DNA from: Panacagrimonas sp041603235 | GTDB lineage: Bacteria; Pseudomonadota; Gammaproteobacteria; Nevskiales; Nevskiaceae | Assembly (NCBI GenBank): GCA_041603235.1 | Contig: JBFIES010000006.1 | Span: forward strand, 186,001 to 250,000 | Direction of reading: 5' to 3' | Length of the DNA stretch: 64,000 bases | In this document: positions 9,005-16,910 of the stretch, piece after piece | Position numbering within the stretch: the first letter of the stretch is position 1 | How the letters are laid out: the number at the start of each line of letters is the position of its first letter | Translations under genes and position numbers: made by a program | The notes under the pieces: model-generated | The model's input: the letters and a program-made list of their open reading frames with translations, nothing else | Told to the model about the DNA's origin: nothing | Databases searched by the model: none

Positions 9005-9697
9005 TCAGGCTTGAGCAATCTGCTCGCGCATGGCGGCAATTGTAGCCGCGTAATCCTTCGCGCCAAAGATGGCGGAGCCGGCCACAAAGGTATCGGCGCC
9101 GGCCTGCGCAATCTGCCGGATATTGTCGATCTTCACGCCGCCGTCGATTTCCAGGCGCACCTCACGGCCGGATTGCGCCATGTAGTTGTCCAGCATCTGC
9201 CGGGCCTGAGCCAGCTTGGCGAGCGCCGACGGCAGAAAGGACTGTCCGCCAAAGCCGGGATTGACCGACATCAGCAAAACGACGTCGACCTTGTCGAGCA
9301 CATATTCCAGGACATTCAGCGACGTCGCGGGATTGAATACCAGCCCGGATTGGCAGCCTGCATCACGGATCGCCTGGAGGCTACGGTCGACATGCCGGGT
9401 GGCCTCCGGGTGAAAGGTGATGATGTCTGCGCCCGCTTTTGCGAATTCCTGCGCCAGCGCATCAACCGGCTCAATCATCAGGTGAACGTCCAGTTTGGCC
9501 TTGATGCCGAACTTCTTCAGCGCTGCGCAAACGGGCGGCCCGAAGGTCAAATTGGGGACGTAATGGTTGTCCATCACATCAAAATGGACCCAGTCCGCGC
9601 CGGATTCGATAACTTTGGCCACGTCCTCGCCCAGACGCGCGAGGTCTGCGGAAAGGATGGAAGGAGCGATCAGCGGCGGCAATTTTGAGGATGTCAT
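9005..9697 (-). CDS. rpe: Ribulose-phosphate 3-epimerase
   Basis: A 230-residue TIM-barrel enzyme that interconverts ribulose-5-phosphate and xylulose-5-phosphate in the pentose phosphate pathway. Conserved signatures are IAPSILSADLARLGEDV, HFDVMDNHYVPNLTFGPPV with metal ligands, DVHLMI, MSVNPGFGGQSFLP and EIDGGVK. The start at MTSSKLPPLIAPSIL was chosen because the family begins close to this motif; an upstream in-frame ATG would add 23 unconserved residues. It is the first gene of the leftward run leading into trpE, a common arrangement in proteobacteria. Confidence 0.95.
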   Translation of the reverse strand: MTSSKLPPLIAPSILSADLARLGEDVAKVIESGADWVHFDVMDNHYVPNLTFGPPVCAALKKFGIKAKLDVHLMIEPVDALAQEFAKAGADIITFHPEATRHVDRSLQAIRDAGCQSGLVFNPATSLNVLEYVLDKVDVVLLMSVNPGFGGQSFLPSALAKLAQARQMLDNYMAQSGREVRLEIDGGVKIDNIRQIAQAGADTFVAGSAIFGAKDYAATIAAMREQIAQA

Positions 9698-9828
9698 CCG
9701 CGGAGTTTGAGGCCGCAGGACGTCCATCTCAAGCAGGAGCGACCCGCCTCTCAGGCAACCCGGCAATTGACGCGGGCCCGCAAAGGGCTGGAAATACGGG
9801 CCCTGTTCATTGCCGACCCGAGCTGCTC

Positions 9829-11049
9829 ATGATTTCGTTTCCCGTCAAAGTAATGTTTTTCAAGCTGGTCCAGTTCGTCCTGAAATGGTCATCCAAGGCG
9901 CTGAATTTCCGCACGCCGGAGCTGTTCACTGGTGCTGGTTCCTCTCTGCTGCTGTGTGAGCACATGGGCCGGACTGGCGCGAAAAACATTCTTCTCGTGA
10001 CGGATGCCATGTTGGTCAAGATCGGTCTGCTCGACCCGATCAAGGCACAACTCGACGAGTTGGGCATTCGCTACACGATCTACGATGGCGTCGAGCCCAA
10101 TCCGACCATCGACCAGATCGATGCAGGCTTGGCCCTGCTCAAGGGCGAAAAATGCACTGCCATCCTTGCTGTTGGCGGTGGATCGCCTATCGATGCCGCC
10201 AAAGTGATTGCGGCCCGCGCCAAGAATCCGCTCAAGGTTGCGCACATGGCCGGCCTGTTGCGCGTCATCTTCAAACCCTTGCCCTTGTTCGTGGTTCCCA
10301 CCACCGCTGGTACCGGCTCGGAAGTCACCATTGCCGCCGTGGTATCTGATCCGTCCACCACCCGCAAATTCGCGATCATGGACCCTAATCTGGTGCCGCT
10401 TGGCGCCGCATTGGACGGTGCCCTGATGGCGGGCTTGCCTGCGCATATCACCGCCGCCACTGGCATGGATGCCCTGACCCACGCGGTCGAAGCCTACATT
10501 TCTCGCAACAGCAATCCTTCGACGGATGCAGAAGCCGTGGAAGCCACGCGCCTGATCATGCAGAACCTGCCTCGCGTGGTGAAAGACGGTCAGGACCTTG
10601 AAGCGCGACAGAACATGGCATTGGCCTCCTACAAGGCCGGCGTTGCTTTCACGACCGCAGGTGTGGGCTACGTACACGCCATTGCGCACAATTTCGGTGC
10701 CTACTATCACGTGCCGCACGGGCTGGCCAACGCCATCATCCTGCCGCGCGTGCTGGATTTCTCGAAGGCGTTCTGCATCGAGCGTCTGGCCTATCTGGCG
10801 CAGATCAGTGGTTTGCGCAAAGGTCAGGAAACGCCAACCGAACTGGCGGATGCCTTCATTGCGCACGTACGCGCCCTGAACGCCGAGTTTGGCATTCCGA
10901 CTCAGGTGGAGCAGCTGCGCGAAGAAGATATCCCGGCGATTACCGACAAGGCGTTGTCCGAAGCGCACTGGACTTACGCCGTGCCGCGCTACATGGACAA
11001 GGCTGAGTGCCGCAGCTTCATCCGACAGATGTTGCCGGCCCAAAGCTGA
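9829..11049 (+). CDS. Iron-containing alcohol dehydrogenase
   Basis: A 406-residue group III (Fe-type) alcohol dehydrogenase. It shows AVGGGSPIDAAKV for NAD(P) binding, VPTTAGTGSEVT, and metal-ligand histidines in TGMDALTHAVEAY and in HAIAHNFGAYYHVPHGLANA. The start at MISFPVKVMFF was chosen from several in-frame choices because upstream sequence overlaps the rpe leader. An extra N-terminal stretch of about 30 residues, MFFKLVQFVLKWSSKAL, is hydrophobic and amphipathic, which is unusual for soluble family members and may give membrane association. It likely oxidises or reduces an alcohol/aldehyde; the substrate is not predictable. Confidence 0.88.
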   Translation: MISFPVKVMFFKLVQFVLKWSSKALNFRTPELFTGAGSSLLLCEHMGRTGAKNILLVTDAMLVKIGLLDPIKAQLDELGIRYTIYDGVEPNPTIDQIDAGLALLKGEKCTAILAVGGGSPIDAAKVIAARAKNPLKVAHMAGLLRVIFKPLPLFVVPTTAGTGSEVTIAAVVSDPSTTRKFAIMDPNLVPLGAALDGALMAGLPAHITAATGMDALTHAVEAYISRNSNPSTDAEAVEATRLIMQNLPRVVKDGQDLEARQNMALASYKAGVAFTTAGVGYVHAIAHNFGAYYHVPHGLANAIILPRVLDFSKAFCIERLAYLAQISGLRKGQETPTELADAFIAHVRALNAEFGIPTQVEQLREEDIPAITDKALSEAHWTYAVPRYMDKAECRSFIRQMLPAQS

Positions 11050-11165
11050 GTCTGCGGAACTCCGACCAGCGGGCAACGTCTATCAGGGGTGTCCGCTTGT
11101 CTGATCCGTCATTGGTCCGCCCATCGGGATGGACTTTGCTTCTGGCCTTATAGCGGGCTGGGTAG

Positions 11166-12209
11166 ATGGTGAGCGCGCCGGCGTTCTCCCGCTATCGAGA
11201 GCAAAAGTACTTCGGTTCGCTGGATGGCCTGCGGGCGCTGAGCATCATCGCGGTGATCTGGTCGCATACCGCGCCAAGCTGGACCGGCGCGGCCGGCGCT
11301 GAAACCGGCGCCAACGGCGTCACCCTGTTTTTTGCCATCAGCGGTTTTCTCATCACCACCCTGCTTCTGCGCGAGCGCGAGAAGTACGGCAGCGTTGATC
11401 TCAAGGCCTTTTACCTGCGCCGCACGCTGCGCATCTTTCCACTGTATTACGCGGTTCTGTTGATCTATCTGGTCGCGGTCCTGGTTTTCGAAAACGGGAC
11501 CGAGGCAGGTGAAAACTTCTTCAGCAATCTGAAGTATTTCGCCACCTACACATCCAATCTGTTCGTGCCGCTGGATGGTCGCGTCATCTTCTTTTTCGCC
11601 TGGTCACTGGCAACCGAAGAGCAGTTCTACCTGATATGGCCGCCGCTGATGATTTTGCTGGGTAGTCAGGGCAGGGCCTTGACCTTGCTCGGACTCGTGA
11701 TGGCGATCTGCGTGTTGGCTCAGTGGGCTAACAACCCCTGGGCCGGCATTGTTCCCATCGCGATCACTGGCGGCTGCGCACTGGCCATCCTGCTGCATTC
11801 TGAAAAAGGCTACGCCCTGTGTCACACGGTGCTGGGGCACTCCGCTTCGGGCTTGGCGATCCTCGCCCTTCTTGTGCCGGCTCTGGTATGGCCAGCCTTG
11901 CCGGATACGCTGGTTCATGTTCTGTGCGTGGCTCTGGTTGGGGCCTGTGTGATGCGCGAGTCACACCTGCTATCAGGCCTGCTCAGGTTCAGGCCGCTGG
12001 CTTACATCGGAACCGTGAGCTACGGGATGTACCTGTTCCACATGCTGTGCAAGAACCTGATGATCCGAATTCTCGCCGCGCTCAATCTGGAGCAGGAAGG
12101 TCTGGCCCTGTTTTGCAGCACCCTGGCTCTGGTCGTGCTGGTGGCTGGTCTGAGCTATCGCTATTTCGAATCGTTCTTCCTGCGTCTGAAACTTGGCCTT
12201 GCCCGCTGA
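11166..12209 (+). CDS. Membrane acyltransferase, family 3 (OafA-like)
   Basis: A 347-residue integral membrane protein beginning with YFGSLDGLRALSIIAVIWSH, the characteristic acyltransferase-3 start with its conserved arginine and histidine. About ten hydrophobic segments follow, with FYLRRTLRIFPLYY and the ATEEQFYLIWPP motif typical of the family. Such proteins transfer acetyl or other acyl groups to surface sugars, peptidoglycan or antibiotics. It stands alone between an alcohol dehydrogenase and the convergent Anbu gene, so context does not point to a substrate. Confidence 0.86.
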   Translation: MVSAPAFSRYREQKYFGSLDGLRALSIIAVIWSHTAPSWTGAAGAETGANGVTLFFAISGFLITTLLLREREKYGSVDLKAFYLRRTLRIFPLYYAVLLIYLVAVLVFENGTEAGENFFSNLKYFATYTSNLFVPLDGRVIFFFAWSLATEEQFYLIWPPLMILLGSQGRALTLLGLVMAICVLAQWANNPWAGIVPIAITGGCALAILLHSEKGYALCHTVLGHSASGLAILALLVPALVWPALPDTLVHVLCVALVGACVMRESHLLSGLLRFRPLAYIGTVSYGMYLFHMLCKNLMIRILAALNLEQEGLALFCSTLALVVLVAGLSYRYFESFFLRLKLGLAR

Positions 12210-12226
12210 GCCTTGCGCCGCGGCCT

Positions 12227-12982
12227 CTAGAACTGAGACTGCTGGGGAATCTCCCAATCGAACTTGGGCAGCGATTCGCGAAAGACCTTTTCCAGTTCTT
12301 CACCCCAGGCCTGCTTGAGCGCCGCGTAATAGGGCGTGTCCAGATCCAGCCGCATCTGTTGCCAGATTTGCAGTGAATTGCGCGGCAGGATGGCCAGATC
12401 CAGCGGCGGCCCCACGGTGAGGTTGGATTTCATGGTGGAATCCAGACTCACCAGCGCACAGCGCGCCGCCTCTTCAAGCGAAATGTGCCGTCTGATGATG
12501 CGGTCGAGGATGGGCTTGCCATACTTGCTCTCGCCGATCTGCAGATAGGGTGTTTCCGGGGAAGTGGCGATGCAATTGCCTTCCGGATAGATCAGATACA
12601 GCGCCGGTTCTTCGCCGCGAATCTGGCCGCCCAGGATCAGGGTAGTACGGAAATCTACCGTGTTCTGCCCGGCCTGCTGCGTATATTCCTGTTGCGCACG
12701 TACGGACAGGGCACCGACGTATTCCGCCGCATCGTACATATGCGAGAAACCTGAAAGGCGATGCTCAGCTTCCGGATTTTTCTCATCGCGGCGCAGGTTG
12801 TTCAGAACCCATTGCGTGGTCGCCAGATTTCCTGCTGACAGCAACACGAAAACGCTGTTTCCGGGTTGTTCAAAAACGTGCAGCTTATTGTAGGTGCGCA
12901 CGTCGTCCACACCCGAGCTGGTGCGGGTGTCGGCAGCAAAAACAAGTCCATTGTCAACCTTGATCGCGCAGCAATACGTCAT
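12227..12982 (-). CDS. Anbu, proteasome-related Ntn-hydrolase peptidase
   Basis: A 251-residue protein starting Met-Thr-Tyr-Cys. Removal of Met would expose Thr as the N-terminal nucleophile. ADTRTSSGVDD supplies the conserved aspartate (mature position 17) and NKLHVF the active-site lysine (mature position 32), matching the proteasome beta triad. Length and start fit the Anbu (ancestral beta subunit) family, which assembles into open-ended rings. Anbu genes usually sit with a circularly permuted ATP-grasp protein, an alpha-E protein and a transglutaminase; none is adjacent here. The physiological substrate is unknown for the family. Confidence 0.85.
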   Translation of the reverse strand: MTYCCAIKVDNGLVFAADTRTSSGVDDVRTYNKLHVFEQPGNSVFVLLSAGNLATTQWVLNNLRRDEKNPEAEHRLSGFSHMYDAAEYVGALSVRAQQEYTQQAGQNTVDFRTTLILGGQIRGEEPALYLIYPEGNCIATSPETPYLQIGESKYGKPILDRIIRRHISLEEAARCALVSLDSTMKSNLTVGPPLDLAILPRNSLQIWQQMRLDLDTPYYAALKQAWGEELEKVFRESLPKFDWEIPQQSQF

Positions 12983-13163
12983 GGAGGTCAGTTGATTCCG
13001 TTACGGCCGTTAGCGTACCCGAGGCGGGTGGCGCGGCACAGCAAAATTCGTGCGCAGTTGCTTGTTCGTCCGGATTGCGGCGGGCACACTCGCCGCCCCA
13101 GACCCATCCTGCATGGCCTTCGTGCTCACGGCGAGGCCATGTGGTTCCCAGAATGGAGGCCTC

Positions 13164-13763
13164 ATGACACAGACCGTCGAGTTCTTTTTCGACTGCACCA
13201 GCCCATACACCTATCTTGCCGCGACCCGGATGGAGAGCCTCGCGCAGCGTACGGGCGCCGTTGTTCAGTGGAGACCCTTCCTGCTGGGAGGCGCATTCCA
13301 GGCGACGGGCAACAGGATGCCGGCATCGGTGGCCGCCAAAGGCAGTTACATGCTGGCCGACCTTCAGCTATGGGCCCGCCTTTACAAAGTGCCGTTCAGT
13401 TTTCCGAAGCAGTTTCCGATCAATAGCCTCCTGCCTCAGCGCGTGGCCTGCGCTCTGCCGCAGGAACAGGTGGCCGCCGCCGCCTTGGCCATGATGAAGG
13501 CCTACTGGGCTGACGGCGGGGACATTCAACAGGCCGAAGGTCTGCGCCCGATCCTTGCGGCGCTGGATCTGGATGCCGATGCCTTGCTGGCCACAGCGCA
13601 GAGCGATGCGGTCAAGGCACAACTCAAGGCCAATACCGAAGAAGCCGTCACCCGGGGCGTGTTCGGAGCGCCGGCCTTTTTCATCGGCAAGACCCAGTTC
13701 TGGGGCAATGACCGGCTCGAGATGATCGAGGCGGTGCTGAGCGGCAAGCTGGAAGTCGCGTGA
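13164..13763 (+). CDS. 2-hydroxychromene-2-carboxylate isomerase-like protein (DsbA/GST-kappa fold)
   Basis: A 199-residue protein starting MTQTVEFFFDCTSPYTYLA, the glutathione-binding start of HCCA isomerases and kappa-class GSTs, with a serine in the catalytic place of the DsbA cysteine. The C-terminal GVFGAPAFFIGKTQFWGNDRLEM contains the cis-proline region and is strongly conserved. Start chosen for a GGAGG sequence a few bases upstream. In naphthalene degradation the enzyme isomerises 2-hydroxychromene-2-carboxylate, but many genomes carry relatives outside such pathways, and no naphthalene genes are nearby. It overlaps the next gene, a hydrolase, by four bases. Confidence 0.85.
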   Translation: MTQTVEFFFDCTSPYTYLAATRMESLAQRTGAVVQWRPFLLGGAFQATGNRMPASVAAKGSYMLADLQLWARLYKVPFSFPKQFPINSLLPQRVACALPQEQVAAAALAMMKAYWADGGDIQQAEGLRPILAALDLDADALLATAQSDAVKAQLKANTEEAVTRGVFGAPAFFIGKTQFWGNDRLEMIEAVLSGKLEVA

Positions 13764-14638
13764 GCACCGATCTCAAAGGCAGTGCTTCGCGCTCCGAGTA
13801 CGTGCAGGTGCGCGGGCTGCGCTATCACGTCCGGCGCTGGGGCGAGCCCGATGCACCGATGTTGTTCCTAGCCCACGGCTGGATGGATCTGTCCGCCACC
13901 TTCGAGATGGTGGTGCAGGGGCTGACGCCGCGCTTCCAGGTCCTGATCCCGGATTGGCGGGGTTTCGGCCTGAGCGAGAAAGACCCGAACGGGTACTGGT
14001 TCCAGGACTATGTGGCTGATCTTGATGCGCTGGCGGATCACTACTCACCCGATCAGCCCATCATGCTGGCCGGGCACAGCATGGGCGCGCAGATCAGTGC
14101 GATCTTTGCGGGGCTGCGGCCCAAAAGGGTGCGCCAGCTTGCCATTCTGGATGGCCTGTTCCTGCCCGACGGCGACCCCAGCACCATCGCCAAACGCTAT
14201 CGGATCTGGCTCAACGCCATCCGCAGCCCTGCAAGTTCGCCCAGCTACGCCTCGTTTGACGAACTTGCTGGTCGTATCCAGAAGCGCCATTCCAAGCTCA
14301 GCCTGGAGTCCTGCCGCTTCATCGCGCGATGCTGGGGCGTTCTCGATGATGACGGCATGGTGCGTCTGCAGTCTGATCCGCGACACCTGGTGGACATGCC
14401 GCGGACCTACTCGCAGGCAGAGTCGGACGCGATCTGGTCCTGTATTGTGGCGCCGGTGCTGTTCGTTGACGGCGGTGATTCACCGTTTCACAAGCAATTG
14501 GACAGCACAGAGGTGTCTCGCCGCCGCAAGCTTTTCCAGCAGCGCGAGGAAATCGTCATTCCCGGTGCCGGACACATGCTGCACTTTGAAGTGCCGGTTG
14601 AACTGTCCGACGCACTCAACAATTTCTTTCACGATTAG
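13760..14638 (+). CDS. Alpha/beta hydrolase
   Basis: A 292-residue alpha/beta-fold hydrolase. LAHGWMDLSATF is the oxyanion region, DWRGFGLSE the strand-4 aspartate loop, AGHSMGAQI the nucleophile elbow, and PGAGHMLHFEVP carries the catalytic histidine. It uses a GTG start whose last two bases overlap the upstream stop, so it is translationally coupled to the chromene-carboxylate isomerase-like gene; the two may act on one aromatic or ester substrate. There is no signal peptide. The substrate cannot be predicted. Confidence 0.84.
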   Translation: MSTDLKGSASRSEYVQVRGLRYHVRRWGEPDAPMLFLAHGWMDLSATFEMVVQGLTPRFQVLIPDWRGFGLSEKDPNGYWFQDYVADLDALADHYSPDQPIMLAGHSMGAQISAIFAGLRPKRVRQLAILDGLFLPDGDPSTIAKRYRIWLNAIRSPASSPSYASFDELAGRIQKRHSKLSLESCRFIARCWGVLDDDGMVRLQSDPRHLVDMPRTYSQAESDAIWSCIVAPVLFVDGGDSPFHKQLDSTEVSRRRKLFQQREEIVIPGAGHMLHFEVPVELSDALNNFFHD

Positions 14639-14643
14639 CGGTC

Positions 14644-15195
14644 ATGCCACGCCAAAGCAGATTCGACGACGACAATGAATACGATGGCCCGAGCAAGACT
14701 CAGGTCAAGCAGGCCATGCACGGCCTGCAGGATATTGGCACTGAATTGCTGAAGCTCTCGGGTGCCCAGCTCAATGGCATCGGCATGGAACCACGCTTGC
14801 GCGAAGCTTTGCGCGAACACGGCCGCATGCCCACGCGCGAGGCCAAGCGCCGCCATATGCAGTTCATCGGGCGCCTGATTCGGGAAGGCGATCAGGAAAG
14901 TTTTCTGCGCCGCGCGCTAGACCAGATCAAGGCCGGAACCACGCGTGTGCTGGCCGAGGCAGAGCTATGGCGCGAGCGCCTGCTCGAAGACGACGCTGCC
15001 ATGACGCAATGGATAGAGCTTTATCCGCAGACCGAAGTGCAGCCGCTGCGAAATCTGGTTCGCAACGCGCGGCGGGAGCTGGCCAAGCTCGATGCGGCAG
15101 AGCCTGAGAGCAGCACCGCGCGACAGAAAAGCGCCGCTTACAAGTCGCTATTCCAGGCTCTGCGCGTCATCGTCGCTGACAACGACGCGGCCTGA
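14644..15195 (+). CDS. darP: Ribosome biogenesis protein DarP/YjgA (DUF615)
   Basis: A 183-residue, highly charged helical protein. SKTQVKQAMHGLQDIGTELL near the N-terminus and EAKRRHMQFIGRLIRE in the centre are the signatures of the YjgA (DUF615) family. YjgA, renamed DarP, associates with the large ribosomal subunit late in its assembly. It lies five bases after the hydrolase stop and 12 bases before a tRNA-modification gene, which fits a translation-related cluster. Confidence 0.9.
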   Translation: MPRQSRFDDDNEYDGPSKTQVKQAMHGLQDIGTELLKLSGAQLNGIGMEPRLREALREHGRMPTREAKRRHMQFIGRLIREGDQESFLRRALDQIKAGTTRVLAEAELWRERLLEDDAAMTQWIELYPQTEVQPLRNLVRNARRELAKLDAAEPESSTARQKSAAYKSLFQALRVIVADNDAA

Positions 15196-15207
15196 TCCCC
15201 TGATCCC

Positions 15208-16164
15208 ATGCAGATTGCGCTGGCACCCATGGAAGGCCTGGTGGATGACGTGCTGCGCGAGGTGCTCACCAGCGTTGGCGGCATCGACTGGTGTGTGACC
15301 GAATTTGTTCGCGTGACGCAGCAATTGCTGCCCCGGAGGTGTTTCCGTGCGCTGGCTCCGGAACTGGATCGCGGCGCGAAAACCCCCAGCGGCACGCAGA
15401 TGCGCCTGCAATTGCTGGGTTCGGACCCGCAGTGTCTGGCTGACAATGCCGCGCGCGCCTGCGAGCTGGGCGCGCCCGTCATCGATCTCAACTTTGGCTG
15501 CCCGGCAAAAACCGTCAATCGATCGCGCGGTGGCGCGGTGCTGCTGAAAGAGCCCGAACTGTTGCGGGACATCCTGAGTGAGGTGCGGCGCACCGTACCG
15601 GCAGCGATTCCGGTCACTGCCAAGATGCGCCTTGGTTACGAGGACAAGTCGCTGGCACTGGACTGCGCCCGTGCCTTGGCAGACGGCGGCGCAGAGCAGA
15701 TTGTGGTGCACGCGCGCACCAAGACCGATGGCTATCGACCGCCAGCGCACTGGGACTGGATTGCCCGTGTGCAGGATGTGGTGTCCGTGCCGGTCTACGC
15801 CAATGGAGAAATCTGGTCCGTCGAAGACTGGCAGCGCTGTCGCAGCATCAGCGGCGCGCAGGATCTCATGCTCGGCCGTGGTCTGGTCGCACGCCCGGAT
15901 CTTGCATTGCAGATTCGTGCGGCAGAGGCGGGAGAATCCTTCCAGCCACTGGAATGGTCGCAGATCGCGCCGCTGGTTCAGGTGTTTTGGGCGCTGGTCC
16001 GCAAGAAAGTACCGGCGCGCTTTGCACCGGGCCGTCTCAAGCAATGGCTGTGCTGGTTGCGCCGGAACTATCCCGAAGCCGAGGCATTGTTCATGCAACT
16101 GCGGCGTGAAGAAGACAGCGAAAAGATCGATGCGGCAATCGCATCGCTTGTCCGGGTTCACTGA
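15208..16164 (+). CDS. dusC: tRNA-dihydrouridine synthase C
   Basis: A 318-residue FMN enzyme that reduces uridine to dihydrouridine in tRNA. It starts LAPMEGLVDDVLRE, has VIDLNFGCPAKTVNRSRGGAVLL with the catalytic cysteine, VTAKMRLGYED, VVHARTKTDGYRPPAHWD and VYANGEI. The PMEGV/L-type start and NRSRGGAVLL are those of the DusC subfamily, which modifies position 16. It follows darP closely. Confidence 0.93.
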   Translation: MQIALAPMEGLVDDVLREVLTSVGGIDWCVTEFVRVTQQLLPRRCFRALAPELDRGAKTPSGTQMRLQLLGSDPQCLADNAARACELGAPVIDLNFGCPAKTVNRSRGGAVLLKEPELLRDILSEVRRTVPAAIPVTAKMRLGYEDKSLALDCARALADGGAEQIVVHARTKTDGYRPPAHWDWIARVQDVVSVPVYANGEIWSVEDWQRCRSISGAQDLMLGRGLVARPDLALQIRAAEAGESFQPLEWSQIAPLVQVFWALVRKKVPARFAPGRLKQWLCWLRRNYPEAEALFMQLRREEDSEKIDAAIASLVRVH

Positions 16165-16229
16165 AGCAGAGCCTGAATCACCGCCGCCGTGCGAGGGCAG
16201 GCCCCGGTCGAATCCGGCAAAATTGCCGC

Positions 16230-16910
16230 ATGGACTCCCCCGATCTTGATGATGCAGTTGCCGGCCTGTTCATTGGTGCTGCGCAGCCCATGCCCAATGA
16301 CGGTCGCCCTACCGGCATTTTCAAGCAGGCTGTCAGCGGGCCACTGCGCATCCACAGTGAAGGTCTGGAAGGTGATGTGCAGGCGGACCGCAAGGTACAT
16401 GGTGGCGTCGAAAAAGCGTTGCATCAGTTCTCACCGATGAACTACGCGCTCATGGCCGAGCATTTTCCCGACTCATCAGCATTGATGTGTGCTGGTGCGA
16501 TGGGCGAAAACATTTCCTCCGCGCTGTTGCATGAATCCAATGTCTGCATCGGAGATGTTTTTGAACTGGGCACAGCGCGTGTGCAGGTTGCTCAGCCGCG
16601 CACGCCCTGCTGGAAGATTGATGCGCGCTTTGGCGCCGAAGGCATTACCCGGTTCGTGGCAGCCCGCGGCATCGTGGGTTGGTACTACCGGGTCTTGTCA
16701 CCAGGCGAGGTGAAACAGGGTGATCGCCTGCGTCTGATCGAGCGACAAAAAAGGACGCTGAGCCTTGAACAGTTCAATGCCCTGACACGTGAGCATCGGC
16801 CCGCTGTCGAGCGCCTGTTTGAGGTCGCGCAGACCGTGGGGCTGAATGCGGACTGGTCCGCTCGCCTGCGTTCGCGCGCGCAGTATCTTCATCACAACGC
16901 TTCGAAGTAG
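16230..16910 (+). CDS. MOSC domain protein (YiiM-like)
   Basis: A 226-residue protein with LEGDVQADRKVHGGVEKALHQFSPMNY, MGENISS and ARVQVAQPRTPCWKID, the last holding the conserved MOSC cysteine. The C-terminal tail continues the 3-alpha domain seen in YiiM. MOSC proteins bind molybdenum cofactor sulfur and take part in reduction of N-hydroxylated compounds; a direct reaction is not assignable here. The hrpB start follows immediately after the stop. Confidence 0.88.
   Translation: MDSPDLDDAVAGLFIGAAQPMPNDGRPTGIFKQAVSGPLRIHSEGLEGDVQADRKVHGGVEKALHQFSPMNYALMAEHFPDSSALMCAGAMGENISSALLHESNVCIGDVFELGTARVQVAQPRTPCWKIDARFGAEGITRFVAARGIVGWYYRVLSPGEVKQGDRLRLIERQKRTLSLEQFNALTREHRPAVERLFEVAQTVGLNADWSARLRSRAQYLHHNASK

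Noticed and set aside
9889..11076. A 395-codon frame on the minus strand opposite the iron alcohol dehydrogenase
   Set aside because: The plus-strand product has complete family motifs; the antisense translation is His/Arg/Gln-rich with no recognisable domain.
15148..16161. A 337-codon minus-strand frame opposite dusC
   Set aside because: DusC motifs occupy the plus strand throughout; the antisense product has no motif and no ribosome site.
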